Part shown: positions 15,614 to 26,318 of the stretch, piece by piece
Layout of the letters: the number at the start of each line of letters is the position of its first letter
Numbering within the stretch: position 1 is the stretch's first letter
From: Verminephrobacter eiseniae EF01-2
Lineage (GTDB): Bacteria; Pseudomonadota; Gammaproteobacteria; Burkholderiales; Burkholderiaceae_C
Reading direction: 5' to 3'
Assembly (NCBI RefSeq): GCF_000015565.1
Contig: NC_008786.1
Location: 4,390,501 to 4,454,500, forward strand
DNA length: 64,000 nucleotides
Made by a program: the position numbers and the translations under genes
The notes under the pieces: generated by a model
The model's database searches: none
Seen by the model: only the letters and a program-made list of their open reading frames with translations
What the model was told of the DNA's origin: nothing

Positions 15614-17125
15614 TCAGTCTTCCACGAAGACTTCTTCGCGCTTGTGCTTGATGGCAGGCAGCAGCACGATGGTCAGCAGCAGCACGGCAGCGGCGAGCAG
15701 GCCGGCCGACAGCGGACGGGTGATGAACACGCTCCAGACGCCACGCGAGAGCAGCAAGGCGCGGCGCAGGTTTTCTTCCATCATCGAGCCCAGGATGAAC
15801 CCGAGCAGCAAGGGGGCCGGTTCCGCGCCCAGTTTGTGAAACAGGTAACCGACCAGCCCGAAGATGCCCACGATCCAGATGTCGAAGGTGTTGTTGTTCA
15901 TGGAGTACACGCCCACCGCACAGAACAGCACGATCGACGGGTACAGCCAGCGATAGGGCACCGTCAGCAGTTTGATCCAGATGCCGATCAGCGGCAGGTT
16001 CAGGATGATCAGCATGGCGTTGCCGATCCACATCGAAGCGATCAGGCCCCAGAACAATTCGGGGTTGCTGGTCATCACCTGGGGGCCTGGCTGGATGTTG
16101 TGGATGGTCATCGCCCCCACCATCAGCGCCATCACGGCGTTGGGCGGGATACCCAGCGTCAGCAGCGGGATGAAGGAGGTCTGCGCGCCGGCATTGTTGG
16201 CCGCCTCGGGCGCTGCCACGCCACGGATGTTGCCCTGGCCGAACGGCACTTCGCCGGGCTGCAACCGGGTCTTCTTCTCGATCGTATAGGCCGCAAAGGC
16301 CGACAACAACGCGCCGCCGCCGGGCAGGATGCCCAGTCCGGCGCCCAGCGCAGTGCCACGCAGCACGGCGGGAATCATGCGTTTGAAATCTTCCTTGGTC
16401 GGGAACAGACCTTCGACCTTGGCCGTGAACACCTCGCGCTCGGTGTCGGGGCGGGCGAGGTTGGCAACGATTTCGCCATAACCGAACACCCCCATGGCAA
16501 TGGCCACAAAGCCGATGCCGTCGGTCAGTTCAGGAATATCGAAGCTGAAACGGGCCACGCCCGAATTCACGTCGGTGCCGACGAGCCCGAGCAACAGGCC
16601 CAGCACGATCATGGCCACCGCCTTGAGCAGGGAGCCCGAGGCCAGCACCACGGCGCCGATCAGGCCCAGCACCATCAGCGAAAAATACTCGGCCGGACCG
16701 AACTTGAAGGCCACTTCGGTCAGTGGCGGCGCGAATGCCGCCAAAATCAGCGTGCCTACGCAACCGGCAAAAAACGAGCCCAGGCCGGCGGCCGCCAGCG
16801 CCGGGCCGGCGCGCCCCTTGCGGGCCATCTGATAACCGTCGATCACGGTCACCACCGAGGAGGACTCGCCGGGAAGATTGACCAGGATCGCCGTGGTCGA
16901 ACCCCCATATTGGGCGCCGTAATAAATGCCTGCCAGCATGATCAGCGCCGCCACCGGAGGCAAGGCGTAGGTGGCGGGCAGCAGCATGGCGATGGTTGCC
17001 ACGGGGCCGATGCCGGGCAGGACGCCGATCAGCGTGCCCAGCAGGCAGCCAGCGAAGCAGTAGGCAAGGTTTTGCAACGTGAACGCGACGCTAAACCCGA
17101 GCGCCAGATGGTTAATGAGATCCAT
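15614..17125 (-). CDS. tctA: Tripartite tricarboxylate transporter large permease TctA
   Basis: A 503-residue inner-membrane permease with about a dozen hydrophobic segments. It carries the family motifs GVLPGIGPVATIAMLLPATY near residue 40, GIYYGAQYGGSTTAILVNLP, GILPGGGALLSAFAAY and GQGNIRGVAAPEAANNAGAQ. ATG 17125 follows tctB by 14 bp. No TctC receptor lies in this operon, so the permease probably works with a receptor encoded elsewhere, possibly one of the orphans at 2.6-4.9 kb. Confidence 0.93.
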   Translation of the reverse strand: MDLINHLALGFSVAFTLQNLAYCFAGCLLGTLIGVLPGIGPVATIAMLLPATYALPPVAALIMLAGIYYGAQYGGSTTAILVNLPGESSSVVTVIDGYQMARKGRAGPALAAAGLGSFFAGCVGTLILAAFAPPLTEVAFKFGPAEYFSLMVLGLIGAVVLASGSLLKAVAMIVLGLLLGLVGTDVNSGVARFSFDIPELTDGIGFVAIAMGVFGYGEIVANLARPDTEREVFTAKVEGLFPTKEDFKRMIPAVLRGTALGAGLGILPGGGALLSAFAAYTIEKKTRLQPGEVPFGQGNIRGVAAPEAANNAGAQTSFIPLLTLGIPPNAVMALMVGAMTIHNIQPGPQVMTSNPELFWGLIASMWIGNAMLIILNLPLIGIWIKLLTVPYRWLYPSIVLFCAVGVYSMNNNTFDIWIVGIFGLVGYLFHKLGAEPAPLLLGFILGSMMEENLRRALLLSRGVWSVFITRPLSAGLLAAAVLLLTIVLLPAIKHKREEVFVED

Positions 17126-17139
17126 GGTTTGGCTCCTGC

Positions 17140-17715
17140 TCAACCGGTGATGAAACTCGGCCACACAGGAAACTGCAGCTTGAGCGCCCAGATGAATACC
17201 ATATAACTGCCGATGGCCAGCACCGTGGAAAGAATGAACACGCCTTTGACGTTGAATTCTTTGCCCGCCAGGCTCGAGATGAAGGTCAGCGCGTAGATGC
17301 CGATGATCAGGCCCATCGCGGGAATTTTCACGTTGATCAAGTCAGGCAAGCCTTCCCGCGGAATGCGCAGGTGCAAGCCTCCGAGCAGGATGCCGAAAGC
17401 AAAGTTGGCGGCCAGGATGAAAAACAGCGGCCTCCAGGCCCATTTGCCGATCTGGTGACCATCCGGCGCTTGCACGGTGGCGGCATTGAAGACGATCACC
17501 GTGCCGATGACGGCCAGCAAAATGCCCAGCAGCAGCGGGAAGTAACCCGGGCCCATCCGCGCACCGGTGCCCAATTGGTATTTGGTGGCCCCCAGAGCAA
17601 ACGCCACCCCAATCCCCATGAACATGAGGCCGGCAAAAAAGTCTTTCTGGTTCTTGATCTTCATGTTCTTCACGAATCGCATGAGGCCGGAAAAAACGTC
17701 TTTTTTGATGTTCAC
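17140..17715 (-). CDS. tctB: Tripartite tricarboxylate transporter small permease TctB
   Basis: A 191-residue protein with four hydrophobic segments (FAGLMFMGIGVAFALG, GYFPLLLGILLAVIGTVIVF, PLFFILAANFAFGILLGG, IGIYALTFISSLAG) and the family text GTGARMGPGYFP. GTG 17715 is chosen because AAGGAGACTTTTC lies directly upstream. The N-terminus carries a partial 57-bp (19-codon) duplication, IKKDVFSGLMRFV followed by KNQKDFFAGLMFM (24-bp DNA copies at 17623 and 17680). ATG 17682 or 17664 would remove the first copy. Confidence 0.85.
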   Translation of the reverse strand: MNIKKDVFSGLMRFVKNMKIKNQKDFFAGLMFMGIGVAFALGATKYQLGTGARMGPGYFPLLLGILLAVIGTVIVFNAATVQAPDGHQIGKWAWRPLFFILAANFAFGILLGGLHLRIPREGLPDLINVKIPAMGLIIGIYALTFISSLAGKEFNVKGVFILSTVLAIGSYMVFIWALKLQFPVWPSFITG

Positions 17716-17830
17716 GAAAAGTCTCCTTGGCGCAATCTCGACGGCTCGATTGTGAGCGCAACCGCAGCGCGTGCAGATGTGGATTCCACCTATACATCCG
17801 CCCCCTGCCCGGCACCGCGCCGGCCACGAC

Positions 17831-19624
17831 TCAGGCCAGCGGCGGCGCTGCCGCAATCACCTCGTCCATCGTGGTCAGGCCCTCGGCCACCCGCAGCGCT
17901 CCGGCCAGGCGCAGCGGGCGCATGCCGTCTTGCACGGCCTGGCGGCGCAGCGCGTCGATGGACGGCGCATGGGTGACCTGCTCCTTGAGCGCCTCGCTGA
18001 CGACCAGCAGTTCATACAGACCCATGCGACCGCGAAAGCCGCCCATGCGGCAATCGACACAGCCTACGGGTTTGTACGGCTGGTAACTGCCATTGATCTT
18101 CCAGGGCTTGACGGCCTCGTCCAGCGTCTCGCGCACCGCCGCCGGGTCCTTTTGCTTGCACAGCGTGCACAGCGTGCGCACCAGCCGCTGGGCCAGCACG
18201 CCGAGCAGCGTGGCATTGAGCAGGTAGGCGGGCACGCCCAACTCCATCATGCGGGTGATGGCCGATGGCGCATCGTTGGTGTGCAGGGTGGAGAACACCA
18301 GGTGGCCCGTGAGCGCCGCCTGTACGGCCATTTCGGCCGTTTCCTGATCCCGGATTTCGCCGACCATGATGATGTCCGGGTCCTGGCGCATCAGCGCGCG
18401 CAGACCTTCGGCAAAGCTGAAGTCCAGTTGCGGCTGGACCTGCGTCTGGTTGAAGCTGGGCTCGATCATTTCGATCGGGTCTTCCACCGTGCTGACGTTG
18501 ACTTCTTCGGTCGCCACGCGCTTGAGGGTCGAGTACAGCGTGGTGGTCTTGCCCGAGCCGGTAGGCCCGGTCACCAGGATGATGCCGTGCGGGCGCTTGA
18601 CCAGGCTCTCCCAGCGCTGCGCATCGTGCTGCGCAAAGCCCAGTGCGTCCAGGTCTTTGACGGCGTTGTCGGGGTCGAAGATCCGCATCACCATTTTTTC
18701 GCCAAACGCGGTGGGCAGCGTGGACAAACGCATTTCCACCTCCTCGCCGCGCTGGTTGCGCGTCTTGATGCGGCCGTCCTGCGGGCGGCGCTTTTCCATC
18801 ACGTCGATGCGGCCAAGCAGTTTGATGCGCGCGACGATGGCGTTGTGCACCCCCATCGGCAGTTGATAGACCGGGTGCAGTATTCCATCGATGCGAAACC
18901 GGATCATGCCCTGATCGCGGCGCGGCTCCAGGTGGATGTCGCTGGCGCGCTGGTCGAACGCATACTGCCAGAGCCAGTCGACCACTCTGACCACGCTTTG
19001 GTCATTGGCGTCGAGCTGCTTGTTGCTCTTGCCCAGTTCCACCAGTTGCTCGAAGCTGTTGTTGCCCGCGTTGCTCCCGGCCTTTTGCGCCGCCCGCACC
19101 GATTTGGCCAGGGCAAAGAATTCGGCCGTGAAGCGGTGGATATCCTGTGGGTTGGACACCACACGCCGCACCGAGCGCCGCGCCTGGCGCTCCACCTCGG
19201 CCACCCAGTCGTCGATGAAAGGCTCGGCCGTGGCCACCACCACTTCCTGTGCCGTGACCTGCACCGGCAACACCTTGTGGCGCTCGGCGTAGGTGGCGCT
19301 CATCGTCTCGGCCACACGGCCGACATCCACCTTCAGCGGGTCGATGCGCAGATAGGGCAGCCCGGCCCGCTTGGCAAGGTATTCGGACAGTTCCTCGATG
19401 TCCAGCGGCTTGCCATCGCTGGCGCGCTCCATCGCGACATTGGCCAGCCGCACCAGCGCGTGCTGGGAACTCTCGGCCTGCGAACAGCGGGCGATGGTGC
19501 GCTGCGCCTCCTCGCGCGAGATGACCTGATCGTCGCGGAGCCACTGCACCAGCCGGAGCCAGTCGACCGGACCGACAGGGGGCCGCGCCATGCCCCGGCC
19601 CGGGGAAACTACGGGAACGCTCAT
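17831..19624 (-). CDS. GspE/PilB-family type II secretion / type IV pilus assembly ATPase
   Basis: A 597-residue hexameric secretion ATPase. The N-terminal regulatory domain (about 20-180, GspE/PilB-N type) is followed by the ATPase. Walker A is [13 protein letters not shown], the Asp box reads TVEDPIEMIEPSFNQTQVQP, Walker B is DPDIIMVGEIRDQETAEMAV and the His box is FSTLHTN. A CxxC...CxxC zinc site (CTLCK...CVDCR) is present. ATG 19624 has GAAAGG upstream. No other secretion or pilus gene is nearby, so its partners must be elsewhere. Confidence 0.88.
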   Translation of the reverse strand: MSVPVVSPGRGMARPPVGPVDWLRLVQWLRDDQVISREEAQRTIARCSQAESSQHALVRLANVAMERASDGKPLDIEELSEYLAKRAGLPYLRIDPLKVDVGRVAETMSATYAERHKVLPVQVTAQEVVVATAEPFIDDWVAEVERQARRSVRRVVSNPQDIHRFTAEFFALAKSVRAAQKAGSNAGNNSFEQLVELGKSNKQLDANDQSVVRVVDWLWQYAFDQRASDIHLEPRRDQGMIRFRIDGILHPVYQLPMGVHNAIVARIKLLGRIDVMEKRRPQDGRIKTRNQRGEEVEMRLSTLPTAFGEKMVMRIFDPDNAVKDLDALGFAQHDAQRWESLVKRPHGIILVTGPTGSGKTTTLYSTLKRVATEEVNVSTVEDPIEMIEPSFNQTQVQPQLDFSFAEGLRALMRQDPDIIMVGEIRDQETAEMAVQAALTGHLVFSTLHTNDAPSAITRMMELGVPAYLLNATLLGVLAQRLVRTLCTLCKQKDPAAVRETLDEAVKPWKINGSYQPYKPVGCVDCRMGGFRGRMGLYELLVVSEALKEQVTHAPSIDALRRQAVQDGMRPLRLAGALRVAEGLTTMDEVIAAAPPLA

Positions 19625-19718
19625 CGGAAACCTTTCAGGAGGACGCGCCGCGACGGCCCGGACGGTGCGGAATCGCCTGCCGGGTCTACGGCAGACTCGT
19701 TCATGCAGGCACGGATTG

Positions 19719-20486
19719 TCAAGCCACCACGGGCTTGAGCGAACGCAGCCATTTGACGCCAGGCAGTCCCCAGCGGGCCTCGATGACGGCGGCCCGCAGG
19801 AGCAACTCGGCACGCCGGGGCCGCGTCGCCGTGCGTTGCGCCAGCACCACCGTATTGCCTTCGCGCGTCGGCGTGAACGCCCAGAGCGCCCGGTCGCCAA
19901 ACGCATCGGCGATGCTTTGCAGGCTGCGTTCAAACTGCATGGACCGACCGAACAGGTTGACCGTCATGCAACCCGTATCGGTCAGCAGCGCGCGGCAATC
20001 GGCATAGAACTCGGCACTGTCGAGCACCGGCGCCGCCGCCTCGTGGTCGTACAGATCGACCGCCAGCGCATCCACGCTGCCCTGCCACAGGGGGCGGCGG
20101 ATCTCCTGCGCAGCATCGGCCAGCACCACCTGCAGCCGGGGGCCATCCGGGGGCAGTTTGAACCACTGCCGGCACACCAGCAGCACCTGCGGATTGAGCT
20201 CGATGGCGGTGGTGCGGGTGCGCAGTTGCCGGTGGCAGAACCGGGTGATGGCCCCGGCCCCCAGGCCCAGTTGCATCGCATGGCCTTTGGCGACCCGCGC
20301 AGGCTCGGCGAACAGCAGCCAGGCCATCATGCGCTGCACATACTCCAGTTCCAACGCGAACGGCTCGTCGATGCGCATCGAGCCTTGGATCCAGGGGGTG
20401 CCCAGATGCAGGTGGCGCACCCGGCCGTCGTCGGACACGCTGACTTCGGGCAGCACTCTGGAGGGGGTATTCGTCGCACGGCTCAT
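19719..20486 (-). CDS. Spermidine synthase-like (polyamine aminopropyltransferase fold) protein
   Basis: A 255-residue Rossmann-type protein. The nucleotide-binding loop is LGLGAGAITRFCHRQL, followed by the acidic residue in TTAIELNPQVL and an active-site-like segment ALAVDLYDHEAAAPVLDSAE. The family includes true spermidine synthases and many homologues of unknown substrate; this one is shorter and lacks a recognisable N-terminal beta domain. ATG 20486 is used (a TTG at 20495 is possible). It is separated by 9 bp from the upstream DNA glycosylase, which suggests co-transcription. Confidence 0.75.
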   Translation of the reverse strand: MSRATNTPSRVLPEVSVSDDGRVRHLHLGTPWIQGSMRIDEPFALELEYVQRMMAWLLFAEPARVAKGHAMQLGLGAGAITRFCHRQLRTRTTAIELNPQVLLVCRQWFKLPPDGPRLQVVLADAAQEIRRPLWQGSVDALAVDLYDHEAAAPVLDSAEFYADCRALLTDTGCMTVNLFGRSMQFERSLQSIADAFGDRALWAFTPTREGNTVVLAQRTATRPRRAELLLRAAVIEARWGLPGVKWLRSLKPVVA

Positions 20487-20495
20487 GTCAAACAA

Positions 20496-21086
20496 TCACA
20501 GCAGGTGGCAGGCAGACATCAGTGCCGCCCAGGCCGTCAATTTACGCTCGAAACTCCAGGAGGCATTGGCCGGACTGGTCGATGGCAGCCGGATCGCCGC
20601 CATCTGCACCGTCGCATCGGACAAGGGCCGGGCCAGGCAGGCCCGCACTGCATCGGCATACTTGAAGCTCGCACTGCCATTGTGGGCAACGGCCAGCAAC
20701 TGCGGGCAGCAGCCATGCAGACGGGCAAAGTCATTGGTCTGCGGGTTGCGGATGCGGCTGTCCAGGCTGCCCTCACGCTCGCAACTGGCGTGGACATCCC
20801 ACAGGCCCAGGCCCCGCGCCAGCAACCAGTCGCAGCGGGCCGGATAAGCGTTCGGCAAGGGATGCTGCGGCCACAGGGCCTGAAGAATGGGCCAAAAATG
20901 GTTCCGGGGATGCGCGTAGTACTGACCGGCCTGCAAGGACGCGGCGCCAGGAAAGCTGCCCAGAATCAGCACCACCGTCTGCGCAGAAACCACCGCAGGC
21001 AGGCCCTGCCAACGCGCGGACAGGCCCCGGGCCTGCGCTTCGGACTTCGTCGGCAAGGAAGCGGCGGCAGCAGTGGCTTCAGGCAT
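20496..21086 (-). CDS. DNA-deoxyinosine (hypoxanthine-DNA) glycosylase, UDG family 6
   Basis: A 196-residue base-excision repair enzyme of the uracil-DNA glycosylase superfamily. The motif VLILGSFPGAASLQAGQYYA followed by HPRNHFWPIL is characteristic of the family that removes hypoxanthine (deaminated adenine). Further motifs are GLGLWDVHASCEREGSLDS and an LPSTSPAN segment near the C-terminus, where the catalytic fold has its second conserved loop. It probably acts in the cytoplasm as a single-subunit repair enzyme. Confidence 0.85.
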   Translation of the reverse strand: MPEATAAAASLPTKSEAQARGLSARWQGLPAVVSAQTVVLILGSFPGAASLQAGQYYAHPRNHFWPILQALWPQHPLPNAYPARCDWLLARGLGLWDVHASCEREGSLDSRIRNPQTNDFARLHGCCPQLLAVAHNGSASFKYADAVRACLARPLSDATVQMAAIRLPSTSPANASWSFERKLTAWAALMSACHLL

Positions 21087-21164
21087 CTTCCGTTACGTGC
21101 AACCGGGCTGCCGGCGCGGACGACAGCCATGCGGTGCAACCCAAGCAGTGACCCAATGCCGCGT

Positions 21165-22028
21165 TCAACCTTTGCCGCTCCGGTCATCCACCAAAGCCGC
21201 TGCATGGTGGGCGAAATGCTCGGCCAGAAAACTGGCGATGAAATAGTAGCTATGACCGTGGCCTGGTTGCAGCCGAAGGGTCAGCGGGTAGTTTGCGGCC
21301 TTGCAGGCGGCCTGCAACAGCTCGGGGCGCAGTTGGTTCGCCAGGAATTCGTCGGCCTCGCCCTGGTCGATCAGAAGCGGCAACCGCTCCTGCGCCGTTG
21401 CCATCAGTTCGCACGCATCCCAGGCCCGCCATGCCTGGCGCTCCTGGCCGAGATACGCCGTGAATGCCTTCTCGCCCCAGGGCACGCGCGTCGGCGCAAC
21501 GATGGGCGCGAAGGCCGAGACGCTGCGGTAGCGCCCCGGGTTCTTCAGCGCCGTCACCAGCGCACCATGTCCGCCCATCGAATGTCCGGCAATGCTGCGC
21601 GCCGCGCCGGCAGGGAAATGCTGCTCGACCAGAGCGGGTAGTTCCCGGGCCACATAGTCTTGCATGCGGTAATGCTGCGCCCAGGGCGCCTGCGTCGCAT
21701 CGAGGTAAAAGCCTGCGCCTTGGCCCAGGTCGTAGGCCGGGTCATCGGCCACGTCGTCACCGCGCGGGCTGGTATCGGGTGCGACCACGATCAGGCCATG
21801 CCGGGCGGCATGCGCTTGCGCGCCGGCCTTGGTGATGAAGTTCTGCTCGGTGCAGGTCAGGCCCGAGAGCCAGTACAGCACCGGGCAACTTTGGCCACCC
21901 AGAGCGGCCGCAGGCAGGTAAATGCCGAATTTCATCGCGCAACCGAGCGCGCGGCTGTGGTGTCGCCACACCTCCTGCCGGCCACCGAAGCTGGCGTGTT
22001 GCTCGATGCGCTCCATATCCGGCTTCAT
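21165..22028 (-). CDS. fghA: S-formylglutathione hydrolase
   Basis: A 287-residue esterase-D-type alpha/beta hydrolase that converts S-formylglutathione to formate and glutathione, the last step of glutathione-dependent formaldehyde oxidation. It shows [30 protein letters not shown], the nucleophile elbow [11 protein letters not shown] and the catalytic His in [17 protein letters not shown]. The start overlaps the gfa stop (ATGA), so adhC-gfa-fghA form one operon. Confidence 0.94.
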   Translation of the reverse strand: MKPDMERIEQHASFGGRQEVWRHHSRALGCAMKFGIYLPAAALGGQSCPVLYWLSGLTCTEQNFITKAGAQAHAARHGLIVVAPDTSPRGDDVADDPAYDLGQGAGFYLDATQAPWAQHYRMQDYVARELPALVEQHFPAGAARSIAGHSMGGHGALVTALKNPGRYRSVSAFAPIVAPTRVPWGEKAFTAYLGQERQAWRAWDACELMATAQERLPLLIDQGEADEFLANQLRPELLQAACKAANYPLTLRLQPGHGHSYYFIASFLAEHFAHHAAALVDDRSGKG

Positions 22029-22600
22029 GCTTCGCGGTAGGTGCCCTTGGCTTTCGCGGAGTGCCCGGCCAGCAGGTCCATCAATGTCGGACTCAGGCAG
22101 TCGTAGGGCTCCAGCCCCTTGTCGCGCAGCGTTTGGCGCACCTCACCCATCTTCGCCACCGGCGCACCGCTTTCGATGATCGACGAGACGAAGGCGGCAA
22201 AGCCGGGGCCGTCCCAGCCGGCGTCCCGCGACAGTTCAGTGTGGATGAAGTCCAGGCCGTGGAACGCATGCTCCTGGTTCTCGATACGTCCATACAGATG
22301 CGCGCCACATGCGCGGCAGGCGTGGCGCTGGATCAGGGCCTTGTCGTCGACCACGGCCAGTTTTTCGGCATGGGCGGTCACCGCCAGTTTGTCGCGCGGC
22401 ACCACCCCGACCACGGAGAACAGTGCGCCTGCGGGCTTCCAGCATTTGGTGCAGCCGCAGGCGTGGTTGAACAAGACCTGGGTGGATATCGCCACTTCGA
22501 CCGGCTCGCTTTGGCACAGGCAGCGCAATGTGCCGCCGGCAAAGCCGGCCGCGCCCCGGGCGACGCCGTTGTCGACGGATGGATGAATGGATGTGCTCAT
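22025..22600 (-). CDS. gfa: S-(hydroxymethyl)glutathione synthase / glutathione-dependent formaldehyde-activating enzyme
   Basis: A 191-residue Gfa-fold zinc protein. Zinc ligands are visible as [23 protein letters not shown] and [12 protein letters not shown]. The C-terminal region, [14 protein letters not shown] with [16 protein letters not shown], matches dedicated Gfa proteins rather than the wider CENP-V group. It promotes or binds the adduct of formaldehyde with glutathione for AdhC. It lies in an operon between adhC and fghA. Confidence 0.92.
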   Translation of the reverse strand: MSTSIHPSVDNGVARGAAGFAGGTLRCLCQSEPVEVAISTQVLFNHACGCTKCWKPAGALFSVVGVVPRDKLAVTAHAEKLAVVDDKALIQRHACRACGAHLYGRIENQEHAFHGLDFIHTELSRDAGWDGPGFAAFVSSIIESGAPVAKMGEVRQTLRDKGLEPYDCLSPTLMDLLAGHSAKAKGTYREA

Positions 22601-22641
22601 GTCTGTCTCCTGGTAGTAATGATGATGACGATGATGAATGG

Positions 22642-23802
<1,161 letters not shown>

Positions 23803-23934
23803 TCAGGTTCTGTGGGCAGGTCAGGCGCACACGGGCGCGCTCCACGGCTGCAAATCATAGCGTGAACAGAGGCTCCGCCAGTGCCTGATCCAGAGGCCGC
23901 CGGGGCCGCCTCATCGGGAAAGCGGGATCCCGGA

Positions 23935-24630
23935 TCATGGCGCAGATTCCTGTGCGGGCGATATGCGCGGCGGGTCGATCACCGCGACCGGGCGGTCCAG
24001 CCGAACCGGCCCGGCGACCCATTGCGGCAGCGCACCGACCGCCAAGCCCGCCACCAATGCCCGGGGGACGAAATGGCCGTCTTGCAGGTCGAAGACGCCG
24101 ATGTCGGTGTAGACCCGGTGGACGACCCCGGCCCCCGTCAGCGGCAGGGCGCACTGTGCGACCAGGCGCGACTGGCCTTCGCGCGTGCGCGCTTGCATCA
24201 TCACCCACAGCGCGCGGGCGCCGATGGCCAGATCCATGGCCCCGCCCACCGAGGGCAGCAGGTCGTCGGCGCCGAGCGACCAGTTGGCCAAGTCGCCACC
24301 GGCGGAAACCTCGAACGCGCCCAGCACGCTCACGTCGAGGTGGCCGCCGCGCATGATGGCGAACGAGCAGGCGTGATCGAAGATGGCCGCCCCCTCCATC
24401 AGCGCAATGGATTGCTTGCCGGCGTTGATGAGGTCGGCATCCGGCGACTCGTCGGCGCCCAGCAGGCGCATGCCGAGGATCCCGTTCTCGCTGTGCAGGA
24501 GCACGCCGTGGTCGGCGGGCAGGTAATCGGTCACCTGCGTCGGCATGCCGATGCCCAGGTTGACCACGGCGTTCATCGGCAGGTCGCGGGCCACCAGCGC
24601 GGCCATTTGTTCACGGCTGAGGTGTTTCAT
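23935..24630 (-). CDS. scoB: 3-oxoacid CoA-transferase subunit B
   Basis: A 231-residue beta subunit of a heteromeric CoA transferase (succinyl-CoA:acetoacetate type). It carries the catalytic glutamate in LLHSENGILGM, VVNLGIGMPTQVTDYLPAD near the start, and GGAMDLAIGARALWVMMQ. The C-terminal ~25 residues are Pro-rich. The start overlaps the scoA stop (ATGA). It activates or recycles a ketoacid; exact specificity is not readable. Confidence 0.88.
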   Translation of the reverse strand: MKHLSREQMAALVARDLPMNAVVNLGIGMPTQVTDYLPADHGVLLHSENGILGMRLLGADESPDADLINAGKQSIALMEGAAIFDHACSFAIMRGGHLDVSVLGAFEVSAGGDLANWSLGADDLLPSVGGAMDLAIGARALWVMMQARTREGQSRLVAQCALPLTGAGVVHRVYTDIGVFDLQDGHFVPRALVAGLAVGALPQWVAGPVRLDRPVAVIDPPRISPAQESAP

Positions 24631-25298
24631 GCGGTACCGTCCTGCACGATGCGATCGACGAACAGGCCGGGCGTGACGATCACGTCCGGCGCCAGCGCAC
24701 CCGGCGCCACCATGCGCTCGACTTCCACGATGGTCGTGCCCGCTCCCATGCACATGACGGGCCCGAAGTTGCGCTGCGCGTACCGGTACACCAGGTTGCC
24801 GGCGGGGTCGGCCTGGCTGGCACGGACAAACGCGAAGTCGGCCGCGAGCGGTTCTTCCAGCACGTAGCCACGCCCTTTGTACATGCGGGTCTCCTTGCCT
24901 TGCGCCAGCGGCGTGCCAAAGCCGGTCGGTGTGTAAAACGGCCCCAGCCCGGCTCCTGCGGCGCGAATGCACTCGACCAGGGTGCCTTGCGGCAGCACCA
25001 CTACTTGCAGCCGGCCGGCCACGATCTGCTCGCGCAATACTTCGCTGCCCGGCAGGCGGGGGTAGGAGCACACGATGCGGCTGACCCGGCCCGCCCGCAC
25101 CAGGCCGAGAAAGCTCTCCTCGCCAGCGCCGGCGTTGTTGTTGATCAGGGTCAGGTCGCTCACCCCTTCCTTGTCGAGCAGGCCGCGCAGCAGCCGGGCC
25201 GGAATGCCCGAGCCGCCAAAGCCGCCGACATAGATCGACGCGCCAGACATCACGTCGCGCAATGCCTGGGCCACCGAGTGGCAGACCTTATCGCGCAT
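24627..25298 (-). CDS. scoA: 3-oxoacid CoA-transferase subunit A
   Basis: A 223-residue alpha subunit. It shows the CoA-binding text IYVGGFGGSGIPARLLRGLL, TLINNNAGAGEESFLGL, FYTPTGFGTPLAQGKETRMY and the C-terminal VTPGLFVDRIV. It is paired by a 4-bp overlap with scoB. It follows the mxa-like operon on the same strand with a 69-bp gap, so read-through transcription is possible. Confidence 0.88.
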   Translation of the reverse strand: MRDKVCHSVAQALRDVMSGASIYVGGFGGSGIPARLLRGLLDKEGVSDLTLINNNAGAGEESFLGLVRAGRVSRIVCSYPRLPGSEVLREQIVAGRLQVVVLPQGTLVECIRAAGAGLGPFYTPTGFGTPLAQGKETRMYKGRGYVLEEPLAADFAFVRASQADPAGNLVYRYAQRNFGPVMCMGAGTTIVEVERMVAPGALAPDVIVTPGLFVDRIVQDGTA

Positions 25299-25367
25299 CG
25301 CGATATCCGATGCGAATCCGGTTCGCGTTGCCTGTCGCCAGGCCGGTGAACGCGAAAGTGTTGCGTT

Positions 25368-26318
25368 TCATCGTTGTTTCCTCTGCAGCCCGCGCCACGG
25401 AGAGCGGGGCAACGCTGGCAAGAAATGCCAAATCATCAACAGCAGCGCCAGCGCGGCCGGCAGCCAGTGCACGTCGGTTCTGACCGGCTTGCGCTGTGCC
25501 AGGGCTGCGTCGAGCAGTGCGCTGGTCAATGCTTCGGGGCTGGCCAGGCGGCGATAGCCCAGGCCGGCCTGCTTGGCCAGCGATTGTAGATGCGCTTCAT
25601 GCAAGGCGGAAAGATGCTCCTGGCTGGGCCCCGGCGTCGCGGTGTCCGATATGGCATTGCGCTGCACCACCTCGTCGGCGCGCCAGTAGCCGATGCGCTG
25701 GCCGTCCGGATCGGACTTCGGGATCGGCACCGGGCGGTCACCCCCGACGCCGACCAGCCAGCCAGCGCTCTCGCCCGGCGTGGCGTTCTGCATCGAATGC
25801 TCCGATGGCCGCAGCGGCGGCGACTCATGGCCATCGGTGATGAAGACCACGCGCGTGCCGTCGCCGATGCTCCGGCCCATGCGCAGCACCCAATAAAACC
25901 CCTTCGTGATGTTGCTGGCGTTGACCCAGGCCATGCGGGCGTCGATACGTTCGAGCGACGACAGCAGGGCATCGTAGTGGGCGCAGACTTCCAGCGGCAT
26001 CAGCAGGGGCAGCGCGCGGTAGTCGGAGAAAACGGCCCAACCCACTTCAGAGCCGCAGGGCAGGTGCTTCAACGCCTCGCGCATGGCGCTGCGCGCGTAT
26101 GCCAGGCGGCTCACGGGCGCTGCCGGGCTGCCCATGTCCTCCACGTTCATGCTTTGCGTGATGTCGAAGGTGACCATGTAGCGGAAGGTGGCGCGCGGCA
26201 GGGTCAGCGGCGGCATCCGGACTGCGGCCAGCAACAGCAGCGCGGCCAGCGTCAGCAGCCAGTGGCCCCGCGCGAAGAGCAGGCCCAAGAGCCGCTCAGC
26301 CAGCGCCCGCAGCCTCAA
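25368..26318 (-). CDS. mxaL: VWA-domain protein, MxaL-like (methanol dehydrogenase maturation)
   Basis: A 316-residue membrane-anchored von Willebrand A protein. An N-terminal hydrophobic helix (about 20-40), the MIDAS motif in VTFDITQSMNVED (threonine replacing the first serine), FITDGHESPPL, and a C-terminal hydrophobic helix near LPAALALLLMIWHFLPALP. The start is TTG 26318, overlapping the mxaK stop (TTGA), with GGGAGACC upstream; no ATG fits. It is the last of six overlapping genes in the order mxaR-S-A-C-K-L. In methylotrophs these genes help insert calcium into methanol dehydrogenase. The name rests on order and domains, hence moderate confidence. Confidence 0.7.
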   Translation of the reverse strand: MRLRALAERLLGLLFARGHWLLTLAALLLLAAVRMPPLTLPRATFRYMVTFDITQSMNVEDMGSPAAPVSRLAYARSAMREALKHLPCGSEVGWAVFSDYRALPLLMPLEVCAHYDALLSSLERIDARMAWVNASNITKGFYWVLRMGRSIGDGTRVVFITDGHESPPLRPSEHSMQNATPGESAGWLVGVGGDRPVPIPKSDPDGQRIGYWRADEVVQRNAISDTATPGPSQEHLSALHEAHLQSLAKQAGLGYRRLASPEALTSALLDAALAQRKPVRTDVHWLPAALALLLMIWHFLPALPRSPWRGLQRKQR

